Positions 1-7,469 of a stretch of DNA of 9,983 nucleotides are shown here, in pieces. The DNA is taken from assembly GCA_945836355.1 (NCBI GenBank), contig CAMALD010000027.1, forward strand, positions 1-9,983. Reading direction: 5' to 3'. The notes below the pieces were generated by a model, which worked only from the letters and a program-made list of their open reading frames with translations, ran no database searches and had not been told where the DNA came from. Source of the DNA: an uncultured Lachnospiraceae bacterium (lineage in GTDB: Bacteria; Bacillota; Clostridia; Lachnospirales; Lachnospiraceae). Within the stretch, counting starts at the first letter, position 1. Each line of letters opens with the position of its first letter. The position numbers and the translations under genes were made by a program.

Positions 1-138
1 ATTGCTGCAGCTCCGGCATAAGCATCCAGGAATCACAGGTAAGCGGCACGTCCTTTAAATATGGTTTTCGTCATTACCTTTGATACAGTTATATCCGAGG
101 TAATAAGGGAATACAAGAAAATTCATGAAAATAATCCA
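1..138. other. Left-edge segment without a recognisable gene
   Basis: All three forward frames stop within the first 85 bases, and none of the short peptides resembles a family I know. On the reverse strand a frame opens with ATG at 74-72, meets TGA after 13 codons (33-35) and then stays open to the window edge. This could be the tail of an upstream gene or a decayed gene, but it is too short to call. The stretch ends where the GH94 promoter begins. Confidence 0.4.
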
Positions 139-167
139 TTGCAAAGCAAAGATAAAACAGTTACAAT
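139..167 (+). promoter_or_regulatory. Sigma-A-type promoter of the GH94 gene
   Basis: TTGCAA (139-144) and TACAAT (162-167) are separated by exactly 17 bases, so each box has one mismatch to the TTGACA/TATAAT consensus. The predicted transcription start is near 174, giving a leader of about 68 nt before the ATG at 242. The location shows that the long reading frame beginning at 125 cannot represent the real protein start. Confidence 0.7.
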
Positions 168-182
168 ATAGATATAGACTAC

Positions 183-204
183 GGTACGAAAACGTATTCG
201 TGCC
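183..204. promoter_or_regulatory. LacI/GalR-type operator dyad
   Basis: A 22-bp near-palindrome is centred on a CG step (193/194), and 9 of 11 positions in each half-site match. The core is ACGAAAACGTATTCGT. An even palindrome with a central CpG is characteristic of LacI-family operators. It lies about +10 to +31 relative to the predicted start of transcription, so a bound repressor would block initiation or early elongation. No LacI-family gene is in this window, so the regulator is an inference. Confidence 0.6.
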
Positions 205-241
205 GATGGAGCGAAGGACTTTATTTCGAGGAGGTAAACAA

Positions 242-2641
242 ATGAATTACGGTTATTTTGATGAAGTGAACAAAGAGTATGTCATTACGAAGCCAAATAC
301 TCCGGCACCATGGGCGAACTATCTGGGTTCTCCGGCATACGGTGCAATCATTTCGAACAATGCGGGGGGTTACAGTTTTGTGAAGAGCGGGGCGAACGGA
401 CGTATCATCCGTTATCATTTTAACAGTGACGATACCCCGGGACGTTATGTATATTTACGAGACGATGAGACAAAGGATTTCTGGTCTGCGTCCTGGCAGC
501 CGGTGGCAAAGCCTCTTGATGTATATAAGAGCGAATGCCATCACGGTACCGCATATACGAACATGGTAGCCGACTATGCAGGCATTCATTCGGAGGTTCT
601 GTACTATGTACCGCTGAACAGGACATACGAGGTATGGCGCGCAAGGATTACGAATACGACGGACCGCGTGCGCAGGATTTCGACCTTCGGTTATGCAGAG
701 TTTTCCAACGACAGCAACTATGAGCAGGATCAGGTCAATCTGCAGTACACCCAGTTCATCACCAGAACCTATTTTATGAATGACAACATGATTCTCCAGA
801 GAATCAACGAAAACTGGTACAAGAATGAGCAGGGAGATAACGGGAAAGAGCGTTTCTTTGGTATGGCCGGTGCCCCGGTTACATCCTACAATGGCGACAA
901 GGCTGCATTCCTCGGCAACTATCACACCTACGGCAATCCGGTGGCAGTGGAGAAGGGTGCATGCGACAATGTGCTCAACTATAATTCCAACGGATGCGGT
1001 GCACTACATACTGCTATGACATTACAGCCGGGTGAGACGAAGGAAGTAGCATTTATTCTGGGTCAGACGATTCCGGCAGAGGCAAAAAAGATTATCGACA
1101 GCTATAAGGACCTTGCGGTGGTCGAGAAGGAAAAGAAGGAGCTCATCGATTACTGGCATTCGAAGCTTGCTAATTTCCAGGTCAACACCCCGGACCCGGC
1201 ATTCAACAGCATGATCAATACCTGGAATGCATACCAGTGCTTCATCACCTTTACCTGGTCGAGAGCAGCATCCTTCTCCTACTGCGGACAGCGCAACGGC
1301 TATGGCTACCGCGATACGGTGCAGGATATTCAGGGTATCATCCATCTGGACCCGGCAATGGCGAAAAAGCAGATTACCTTCATGCTTTCCGCACAGGTTG
1401 ACAACGGCGGCGGACTCCCGCTCGTATTGTTTGATTTCGTTCCGGGCAATTCCGGTACACCGGATGATCCGGAGTGGGTGAAGCTGACAGGCCATCCGGC
1501 ATATCGTGCCGATGACGCTCTGTGGCTCTTCCCGACTGTATGGAAATATATTGCGGAGTCCGGTGATAAGGACTATATCAATGAGGTGATTCCTTATGCG
1601 AACAATGGCGATAAGGGCACCGTATACGATCACTTAAAGCGTGCAATTCAGTTCTCAATGGAGCGTCTCGGCGACCACAGGATGCCGGCAGGCCTGCATG
1701 CAGACTGGAACGACTGTCTGCGTCTTGGCAAGAAGGGTGAGTCCACCTTTGTGGCAATGCAGCTTTATTATGCGATGACCGTTTTAAGAGGCTTTGCAAA
1801 GGATTTGAACGATACAGAGTATATTGCATATCTGGATAAGACCCAGAAGGAGCTCGGAGATACCATCCAGAAGGAATGCTGGGAGGATGACCGTTATATT
1901 CGCGGCATCAAGGAGGATGGTCAGGTGATCGGTTCGAAGCACGACCCGGAGGCTAATATGTGGCTGAATCCTCAGTCATGGTCCGTTATCAGCGGTCTTG
2001 CGAGCAAGGAGCAGGCAGAGAAGGCATTGGAGTCCGTTCACCGTGAGCTGAACACCAAATATGGTGTGCGCGTAATGGCTCCGTCCTATGTCGACCATGC
2101 ATTTGAGGGTGCACTGGCTGCCTTGTTTAACCCGTCCACAAAGGAAAACGGCGGTATCTTCTCACAGCCGCAGGGATGGATTATTCTTGCAGAATCTCTG
2201 ATGGGACACGGAAACCGTGCATTTGAATATTTCACCGAGAGCTCACCGGCATCCCAGAACGATGATGCAGATGTGAGAAAGCTCGAGCCGTATGTACACG
2301 GACAGTTCACCGAGAGCTCGGATTCTCCGTTTGAGGGACGTTCCCATGTACACTGGCTGACCGGTACCGCATCCACCTGTATGGTAGGCTGTGTCGAGGG
2401 TATCTGCGGCATGCGCCCGGATCTGGATGGCTTGTGGGTTTGCCCGACCATTCCGTCGACTTGGAAGGAAATGACCATGACAAAGATGTTCCGCGGCAAG
2501 AAGCTCAATATCACCGTAAAGAATCCATCCGGTGCAGAGTGCGGCTTCAAGGAGTTTTATGTAAACGGTGTGAAGCTGGATAAGCCGTATGTGAAGGCTG
2601 CTGATATGAAGGATGAGAATGAAGTCATTGTTGTAATGTAA
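242..2641 (+). CDS. GH94 disaccharide phosphorylase (cellobiose / cellobionate / chitobiose type)
   Basis: This is an inverting glycoside phosphorylase of 799 residues, close to the roughly 790-811 usual for cellobiose, cellobionic acid and diacetylchitobiose phosphorylases. It should cleave a beta-1,4 disaccharide with phosphate in the cytosol to give a sugar 1-phosphate. The N-terminal MNYGYFD...REYVITRP-like opening (here NKEYVITKPNTPAPW) and SNNAGGYSF are family hallmarks. The (alpha/alpha)6 core has GYRDTVQD (residues 355-362) and ADWNDCL; the Asp of WND (residue 491, codon 1712) is expected to be the general acid, by alignment from memory with D490/D492 of characterised enzymes. HWLTGTA (704-710) lies in the phosphate-site region. 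The start at 242 is chosen because AGGAGG (229-234) sits 7 bases upstream, whereas an in-frame ATG at 125 lies upstream of the promoter. The substrate is unresolved. Segments such as NLQYTQF, YRADDALWLF and RLGKKGEST recall cellobionic acid phosphorylases, and the N-terminal third recalls chitobiose phosphorylase. No signal peptide is seen. Confidence 0.9.
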   Translation: MNYGYFDEVNKEYVITKPNTPAPWANYLGSPAYGAIISNNAGGYSFVKSGANGRIIRYHFNSDDTPGRYVYLRDDETKDFWSASWQPVAKPLDVYKSECHHGTAYTNMVADYAGIHSEVLYYVPLNRTYEVWRARITNTTDRVRRISTFGYAEFSNDSNYEQDQVNLQYTQFITRTYFMNDNMILQRINENWYKNEQGDNGKERFFGMAGAPVTSYNGDKAAFLGNYHTYGNPVAVEKGACDNVLNYNSNGCGALHTAMTLQPGETKEVAFILGQTIPAEAKKIIDSYKDLAVVEKEKKELIDYWHSKLANFQVNTPDPAFNSMINTWNAYQCFITFTWSRAASFSYCGQRNGYGYRDTVQDIQGIIHLDPAMAKKQITFMLSAQVDNGGGLPLVLFDFVPGNSGTPDDPEWVKLTGHPAYRADDALWLFPTVWKYIAESGDKDYINEVIPYANNGDKGTVYDHLKRAIQFSMERLGDHRMPAGLHADWNDCLRLGKKGESTFVAMQLYYAMTVLRGFAKDLNDTEYIAYLDKTQKELGDTIQKECWEDDRYIRGIKEDGQVIGSKHDPEANMWLNPQSWSVISGLASKEQAEKALESVHRELNTKYGVRVMAPSYVDHAFEGALAALFNPSTKENGGIFSQPQGWIILAESLMGHGNRAFEYFTESSPASQNDDADVRKLEPYVHGQFTESSDSPFEGRSHVHWLTGTASTCMVGCVEGICGMRPDLDGLWVCPTIPSTWKEMTMTKMFRGKKLNITVKNPSGAECGFKEFYVNGVKLDKPYVKAADMKDENEVIVVM

Positions 2642-2717
2642 GCGGAAGACTGCTGTGTTACAAACTCGGTGGACAACAGGCGTTTTTCTGTGAATAATTG
2701 AATAATTAATCCGGAAC

Positions 2718-2762
2718 AAACCTCTGTAATGCGGAAGAAAATGCATTACAGGGGTTTCTTTC
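2718..2762 (+). terminator. Intrinsic terminator after the GH94 gene
   Basis: A 15-bp stem (arms 2718-2732 and 2743-2757, one T-G wobble) closes a 10-nt loop and runs into TTTCTTTC. It lies 77 bases after the stop codon. With the separate promoter downstream, it indicates that GH94 and GH9 are independent transcripts. Confidence 0.85.
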
Positions 2763-2778
2763 ATATAGGATTATATAT

Positions 2779-2808
2779 TTGTTATAAAGGAAAATACATT
2801 TTTAACAA
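2779..2808. promoter_or_regulatory. Inverted repeat overlapping the GH9 promoter -35 region
   Basis: TTGTTATAAA (2779-2788) and TTTTTAACAA (2799-2808) are inverted copies matching at 9 of 10 positions, separated by 10 bases. The right arm covers the expected -35 position, where a repressor or activator would act. No T run or coding sequence explains it. The regulator is unknown. Confidence 0.4.
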
Positions 2809-2827
2809 GAGAGTGGAATGGTAAAAT
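2799..2827 (+). promoter_or_regulatory. Extended -10 promoter of the GH9 gene
   Basis: TAAAAT (2822-2827) is preceded by TG plus one base, giving a TGnTAAAAT extended -10. The hexamer 17 bases upstream, TTTTTA (2799-2804), is a weak -35, as is usual for extended -10 promoters. Transcription would start near 2834, about 23 nt before the start codon, just upstream of the AAAGGAGG site (2843-2850). Confidence 0.5.
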
Positions 2828-2856
2828 CAAGGCAGAAATTCTAAAGGAGGTTTGCC

Positions 2857-4458
2857 ATGAATACACCGGTTTTGAGTCATATCGGATTTGAAACAGGAGG
2901 AATCAAGCAGGCGGTGCTTGCGCAGCGGGCTGATAAATATTTAGTTAAAAATAATGAGGGAAAGGTTTGCTTTGAGGGAGAGTTTGAGGCGTTCGGATAT
3001 GACCCGAATGCCGGGGAGGAGCTCTGGCGCGCGGATTTCTCGGAGCTGAAGGAAACAGGAGCATATACCCTGTGCGCGGATAACGGGTGCGAGGTGCAGT
3101 TTGAAATCAGGCAGAATGCATATGAGCCGGTGCTTAAGAGTACGCTCAAGGCATTTTACTATCTGCGCTGCGGCTGCGCGCTTACTCCGGAATATGCGGG
3201 AGAGTTTACTCATGATGTCTGTCATGCCGGTCGTGCGCTTGTGTGGGAGGATACATCGAAATCGTATGAGGCTGACGGTGGCTGGCATGATGCCGGTGAT
3301 TACGGCAGATACATAACCGCCGGTGCGTGCGCGCTTGCACATTTATTGTTTGCGTACCGGCTTTATCCGCAGGTCTTTGATTCTTTGGAGGTTCATATCC
3401 CAAAGAGCGGCGGCAGGCTTCCGGATATTCTTGCAGAGTGCCGTTATGAGCTTAGCTGGATGCTGAAAATGCAGCGTGAGGACGGGGGAGTGTACCATAA
3501 GGTGAGCACCGCGCACCATGCGGCATTTGTTATGCCGGAAAAGGACACGTCACAGCTATACCTTTTTCCGGTCTCCAGTATGGCGACTGCTGATTTTGCT
3601 GCGGTGTGCGCATTGGCGAGCCGCATCTACCGCCCGTTTGACGCGGAGTTCGCGGATTGCCTGTTTGCAGCGGCACAGAGGGCGGATAAATGGCTGGTGG
3701 ATCATCCGGATTTTTTGGGATTTCGCAATCCGAAGGGCTGCGATACCGGAGAATATGGCGAGCGCGGGGACAGGGACAACCGTTTCTGGGCATGCGCAGA
3801 GCTGTTTGCCTGCACCGGGGAAGAACTCTATCATGAAAGAATGATGGAGCTGCTGAAGTCAGATTTTTCGTTAACAGCTCTCGGCTATGGCTCTGTGGGC
3901 GGTTTCGGAGCGCTGACCTACCTGCTGTGTGACATGCCGAACAGGCGCCGTGTGCAGCAGGAGAAATTTCGTGATGCATTTCTCTTTGAAGCAGTCCGGC
4001 TGAATGAGCTGATGGCTGCCAGCGGCTATCATGCGGCTATGTCCGAACAGGATTATTGCTGGGGCAGCAATATGAATCTGATGAAGCATGCGATGATTTT
4101 TGCGATTGCGGATACAGTATGTGGTGTCAAGGCTTTCGGAAGGGGCGTCGAGTACCAGCTGCAGTGCCTGCTTGGCTGCAACCCGATGGATTTTTGTTAT
4201 ATATCGGGCTTTGGAGAGAAAAGCCTGAAAAATCCGCATCTGCGTCCGGCTTATGCGGATGGCGTGGAGGAATGCATACCGGGAATGGTGAGCGGGGGAC
4301 CGAACCGTCACCCGGCAGATGAGGATGCAAAGCGTCTGATTCCGGCGGGGACATCTCCGATGAAATGCTTCACAGACCATGTCGGCTGTTATTCGCTCAA
4401 TGAGATTACGATATACTGGAATTCACCGGTCGTCTTTGCTCTGGCATATTTGATGTAA
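2857..4458 (+). CDS. Cytoplasmic GH9 glycosidase (cellodextrinase-like)
   Basis: This is an inverting GH9 hydrolase of 533 residues. Residues 1-85 form the N-terminal Ig-like domain typical of CelD-type GH9 enzymes, and about 95-530 form the (alpha/alpha)6 catalytic domain. GGWHDAGDYGRY carries the two conserved aspartates (D145, D148) that position and activate water. Residues 505-523 match the second GH9 signature exactly, F-x-D-x4-Y-x3-E-x-T-x3-N-S, with acid Glu516. SGFGEKSLKNPHLRP resembles the first signature. There is no signal peptide, dockerin or CBM, so it should act inside the cell. Length and layout resemble Butyrivibrio Ced1 cellodextrinase. The alternative is a GH9 exo-glucosaminidase as in Vibrio chitobiose clusters, where GH9 and GH94 genes also occur together. 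AAAGGAGG (2843-2850) lies 6 bases before the ATG. Confidence 0.88.
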   Translation: MNTPVLSHIGFETGGIKQAVLAQRADKYLVKNNEGKVCFEGEFEAFGYDPNAGEELWRADFSELKETGAYTLCADNGCEVQFEIRQNAYEPVLKSTLKAFYYLRCGCALTPEYAGEFTHDVCHAGRALVWEDTSKSYEADGGWHDAGDYGRYITAGACALAHLLFAYRLYPQVFDSLEVHIPKSGGRLPDILAECRYELSWMLKMQREDGGVYHKVSTAHHAAFVMPEKDTSQLYLFPVSSMATADFAAVCALASRIYRPFDAEFADCLFAAAQRADKWLVDHPDFLGFRNPKGCDTGEYGERGDRDNRFWACAELFACTGEELYHERMMELLKSDFSLTALGYGSVGGFGALTYLLCDMPNRRRVQQEKFRDAFLFEAVRLNELMAASGYHAAMSEQDYCWGSNMNLMKHAMIFAIADTVCGVKAFGRGVEYQLQCLLGCNPMDFCYISGFGEKSLKNPHLRPAYADGVEECIPGMVSGGPNRHPADEDAKRLIPAGTSPMKCFTDHVGCYSLNEITIYWNSPVVFALAYLM

Positions 4459-4472
4459 GTTGTATACGACCC

Positions 4473-4505
4473 TGTGAACAAAAACAAAAATGTTGTGAAC
4501 AAAAA
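4473..4505 (+). repeat. 12-bp direct repeat in the GH9/STAND intergenic region
   Basis: TGTGAACAAAAA occurs at 4473-4484 and again at 4494-4505, one helical-phase-like 21 bases apart. The second copy runs into AAAGGAG (4505-4511), a Shine-Dalgarno-like string with no start codon at proper distance. It sits upstream of the next promoter, so it could be a binding site for an activator; this is speculative. Confidence 0.35.
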
Positions 4506-4526
4506 AAGGAGAAACCATCGGTCGGC

Positions 4527-4555
4527 TTGAAAGCACAATCTCTGAATGATAAAAT
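4527..4555 (+). promoter_or_regulatory. Strong extended -10 promoter for the STAND gene unit
   Basis: TTGAAA (4527-4532) and TAAAAT (4550-4555) are separated by 17 bases, and TGA directly before the -10 gives an extended element. The predicted start of transcription is near 4562. The TTG of the -35 box is in frame with the downstream gene and could be mistaken for its start codon. AAAGGAG upstream of it is 15 bases away, too far for normal initiation. Confidence 0.65.
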
Positions 4556-4594
4556 AAGCATTGGAATTTATAGCGGTTCCGATGCTTATTTTTT
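4551..4594 (+). terminator. Intrinsic terminator of the GH9 transcript, overlapping the next -10 box
   Basis: Arms 4551-4566 and 4577-4592 form a 16-bp stem with a single T-G wobble around a 10-nt loop, and the 3' arm ends in six T (4589-4594). It begins 92 bases after the GH9 stop. The 5' arm includes most of the TAAAAT of the promoter above. Transcripts begun at about 4562 would lack most of that arm and escape termination. Confidence 0.8.
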
Positions 4595-4613
4595 GTTTGG
4601 GATGGAAAGAAAA

Positions 4614-7469
4614 ATGGAAAAAGATATTCTGACATTGCGCAATATATACCGTTTTTTGGTGGTGAAGGATTATCCTGTCTTTTCGATGGGAATTATTCGT
4701 GAAGAAAACCGCAAGGGGCTGACCCTGACAAAGTTTTGGCAGAATATGTTTTTGGAAGAATTTCGCAGTCAGTTTTACGGAAAGATGGTGTGGAGAACGA
4801 CCGGAGGTCGCAATCGCTTTATCTCGGATATCTGTAATCGCAGTGAGCGAATTTCTTTTTATAATGAATATGCAAGAGAGCTGGCACAATCAGCTACACT
4901 GGAGGTTCTGCTGCGTCAGATTGACAGGTTTGGAACATTTTTGCAGGACTGTGAGTATTCGTATGAAGTATTTGTCAGAAAAGCAGGATTTTTGGTTATT
5001 CAATATAAAGAAAATGATGAAGTGTTTGCCCAGGCTGCAGCGGATTATTTCCTGAATGCTTTAAAAGAGGAAAATGAATTTCGTGAAATCGGACCGAAGG
5101 GCTGCCTGTTTTTCTGCGGCTGGTTTTTGACCATGCTGATGCTGCATGCAAGCAGCGCGGGGGCGATGAACGAGGCAGAATTCATCGCATTTAGAAAAAA
5201 GGAGAAGCTGTCCCCGAGAGCGCTTTGGGAGTATCGCTTTGCAGCATCAGGTAACACGGAGAACGAAGCGGTTGTGTTGTTGACGGAGAACTATCATAAT
5301 TTGTGCAATACCGTGTTGGAAGCCAGACATTTTTTCGGGAGAGAGGAGGAAATGTTTGATCTTCGCGAAATGCTGCGGGAGGGTGGTAAATATCTGATCA
5401 GCGGCATGGGAGGCGTCGGCAAAACGGAGCTTATGCGTCAGTTCATACAGTGCTGCCAAAGGGAGCATCTGGTGGATGCTCTCGCCTTGATTTCGTATGA
5501 GGGAAGTCTGGAAGAGAGTCTGGTGCGGGCCTTTTACAAAAATGGAGAATCCGGTGAGTATCCGGAAATCAAAGAGATTTTTCAATCAATCCGAAGTCTT
5601 GAAAAAAAGCGCGTGTTGATTGTTATCGATAATATGGATTACATGGTGGGGAGTGAGGCCTCAAAGAGTGAACAGAATGTACTGAAACTGCTTTCTGAGC
5701 TTTCTGCCACGGTACTTATCACTTCGCGGAGGACGGAAATACCGGGCTTTGATACCTATGTGATTCAACCGCCGTCCCAGCGTGTCGGTATGCTGATTTT
5801 CCGTGATAACTACAATAAGACCCTGACCTCACAGGACAGAAAGAATTTGGAGGATATCATAAAGAATCCGTTATGGTGTCATACTCTGACATTGAAGCTG
5901 TTGGGATGTACCGCCAGATTTCGCGGGTGGACGGTGCTTAACTTAAAGGAACAGCTTGGCAAGGGTGATGTGACGGTATATAACGGTGCAGCGGAAAGGC
6001 AGGCGGTTTTATTAAAGAAGCTGTATCGCCAGATGTATACCATATCAAAGCTTTCTGCAGAGAAAAAGAGGCTTTTGCACATGTTTTCCATGCTGCCGTA
6101 TCAGGAATATGATGCCGGCTTTGTGCAGCGCTATCTCTGTACGAAACCGATGCAGAATATTGATACTGTGCTTGCGGAGCTTTGCACAGAAGGATGGCTG
6201 GAAAAGCATGGCATACAATATGCAATGCACCCGTATATAGCGGAGTGCCTGTTGCCGAGGATGCGCAGTGAAGCAGATTATAGAGAATTTTTTGACAGAA
6301 TCTATGCAGATTGGCCGTACGATATCCGGAGTGAAGGCATCGCAGGCGATGGAAAAACCGGAACGCGGCTCATGCTGAATCGGGATTCCGGGGAAGTGTG
6401 GCTGGCTAAAATCACACTATATGCCTTGGAGAAGCTGACCGGCAGAATCAGCGAGGAGCTATTGCTGCTGGCAGCCTCATCTGCTTATTTGCTCGCTAAT
6501 TTTTACGGATATGTGGAGCAGCTGCCGGACAAAATAGCAAGGCTTCTGGAACGATGCGGGGGGTGCTCGGAAAATACAAAATATATCTGTTATTGTATGA
6601 GCTGTACCAGCGGCCGGCGCGGTATAAAGAAGCTGGAGCAGGCACTGGCGAAACAGCAGGAGCATAGGAGCATTGATGAGAATGTGTATCTGGAGTTTTG
6701 TGCACAAATGGCAATGCAGTATTCCAAATCCGAATTTTTTGATGCAAAAAAGGCCGTTATGCTTGGAGAGTTGGTATATGAAAGCAATGCACCGGCGAAA
6801 ACCAAAATGACAGCAATCAGTGTGCTTTCGGATGTGTACTATACGCTGGGTGACCGTAAAAATGCAATGAAATGGATGGAGCGGGGAATCCTGCTTGGAG
6901 AGAAAGAACCGGACACCAACAAAGAGGCGCTGATTAATTTTCTCGGGAGTGTCAGTGCATTGTATCTGCAGGAGCAGAATACGGATAAGGCGAGGGCGAT
7001 GCTTGACAAGATGGTGCAGTACACGCAAAGAGGGAGCAGTTTGGGTGCACGTTTTAACCTGAATTACTATACGGCTTACCTGTGTTCAAGGACAGGGGAA
7101 TATGACCGTGGTATCCCATGTGCCCGTGAGGCAGTGCGTCTCATAGACATGATGTATGGCGGTGAAAGCATTCAGTACAGTACGGCATTATCCATGCTTG
7201 GTCTGCTTCTGGGCAGTGCAGGACAATATGAAGAAAGCACTGACATCTATGAGCAGGCGCTTGAGCTGAATGCAAAACACGCGCAGGGGGCAGCGTTGCG
7301 GATTCCGATGCTGCTGAACTACGGAAAAATCCTGCTGGCAGCCGGGCAGAGGGAACATGCCGGGGAAATTCTGCAGGAGGGTCTGGAAGCAAACTGTGAA
7401 GTGGGCGCCGGGTACGAAGAGCTGTTTCTGCAGGCAATAGAATCAGTACATAATGGGATTAAGCAGTAA
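4614..7469 (+). CDS. STAND/NB-ARC-type NTPase with C-terminal TPR repeats
   Basis: This is a cytoplasmic signal-transduction ATPase of 951 residues from the chosen ATG. Residues 1-239 match nothing I recognise; they include a hydrophobic stretch CLFFCGWFLTMLML at about 164-177. FFGREEE (240-246) is the usual entry to the nucleotide-binding domain. Walker A is GMGGVGKT (264-271) and Walker B is VLIVIDNMD (334-342). TSRR (about 370-373) fits the sensor-1/RNBS-B arginine, NPLWCHTLTLKLL fits the GLPL element, and MHP (codons 6225-6233) stands at the MHD-like position. A helical region and at least four TPR-like repeats fill about 690-950. Such proteins oligomerise when the C-terminal sensor binds a ligand and so activate the N-terminal part. 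Start choice is uncertain. ATG 4614 has GGA 7 bases upstream; ATG 4602 is possible; TTG 4527 is a -35 box. Defence or regulatory roles are both open. Confidence 0.85.
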   Translation: MEKDILTLRNIYRFLVVKDYPVFSMGIIREENRKGLTLTKFWQNMFLEEFRSQFYGKMVWRTTGGRNRFISDICNRSERISFYNEYARELAQSATLEVLLRQIDRFGTFLQDCEYSYEVFVRKAGFLVIQYKENDEVFAQAAADYFLNALKEENEFREIGPKGCLFFCGWFLTMLMLHASSAGAMNEAEFIAFRKKEKLSPRALWEYRFAASGNTENEAVVLLTENYHNLCNTVLEARHFFGREEEMFDLREMLREGGKYLISGMGGVGKTELMRQFIQCCQREHLVDALALISYEGSLEESLVRAFYKNGESGEYPEIKEIFQSIRSLEKKRVLIVIDNMDYMVGSEASKSEQNVLKLLSELSATVLITSRRTEIPGFDTYVIQPPSQRVGMLIFRDNYNKTLTSQDRKNLEDIIKNPLWCHTLTLKLLGCTARFRGWTVLNLKEQLGKGDVTVYNGAAERQAVLLKKLYRQMYTISKLSAEKKRLLHMFSMLPYQEYDAGFVQRYLCTKPMQNIDTVLAELCTEGWLEKHGIQYAMHPYIAECLLPRMRSEADYREFFDRIYADWPYDIRSEGIAGDGKTGTRLMLNRDSGEVWLAKITLYALEKLTGRISEELLLLAASSAYLLANFYGYVEQLPDKIARLLERCGGCSENTKYICYCMSCTSGRRGIKKLEQALAKQQEHRSIDENVYLEFCAQMAMQYSKSEFFDAKKAVMLGELVYESNAPAKTKMTAISVLSDVYYTLGDRKNAMKWMERGILLGEKEPDTNKEALINFLGSVSALYLQEQNTDKARAMLDKMVQYTQRGSSLGARFNLNYYTAYLCSRTGEYDRGIPCAREAVRLIDMMYGGESIQYSTALSMLGLLLGSAGQYEESTDIYEQALELNAKHAQGAALRIPMLLNYGKILLAAGQREHAGEILQEGLEANCEVGAGYEELFLQAIESVHNGIKQ

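Noticed and set aside
1..74. Reverse-strand reading frame starting at 74 (MTKTIFKG...) interrupted by TGA at 33-35, then open to the edge
   Set aside because: The continuation looks protein-like, but 13 codons before a stop and about 10 after it are too little to call a gene or pseudogene, and AAAGG lies too close to the ATG to be a good ribosome site.
125..241. N-terminal extension of the GH94 protein from the ATG at 125
   Set aside because: It would translate through the promoter and operator, has no ribosome-binding site, and adds residues foreign to GH94 proteins; AGGAGG directs the start at 242.
1022..1633. Long reverse-strand open frame inside the GH94 gene (and similar ones at 3530-3979, 3871-4380, 6477-7028)
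   Set aside because: These lie antisense to genes with clear family motifs, have no ribosome sites or recognisable domains, and are rich in the residues expected from complementary coding bias.
2692..2707. Tandem GAATAATT repeat after the GH94 stop
   Set aside because: Two 8-bp AT-rich copies are easily explained by chance and show no associated structure.
4527..4613. N-terminal extension of the STAND protein from TTG 4527
   Set aside because: The TTG is the -35 box of a strong promoter, the next 29 codons run through a terminator hairpin, and the nearest ribosome site is 15 bases away.
4614..7469. Calling the STAND protein an established antiphage (Avs) system
   Set aside because: No known effector domain is visible, no other defence gene is in the window, and TPR-STAND proteins also serve as regulators.
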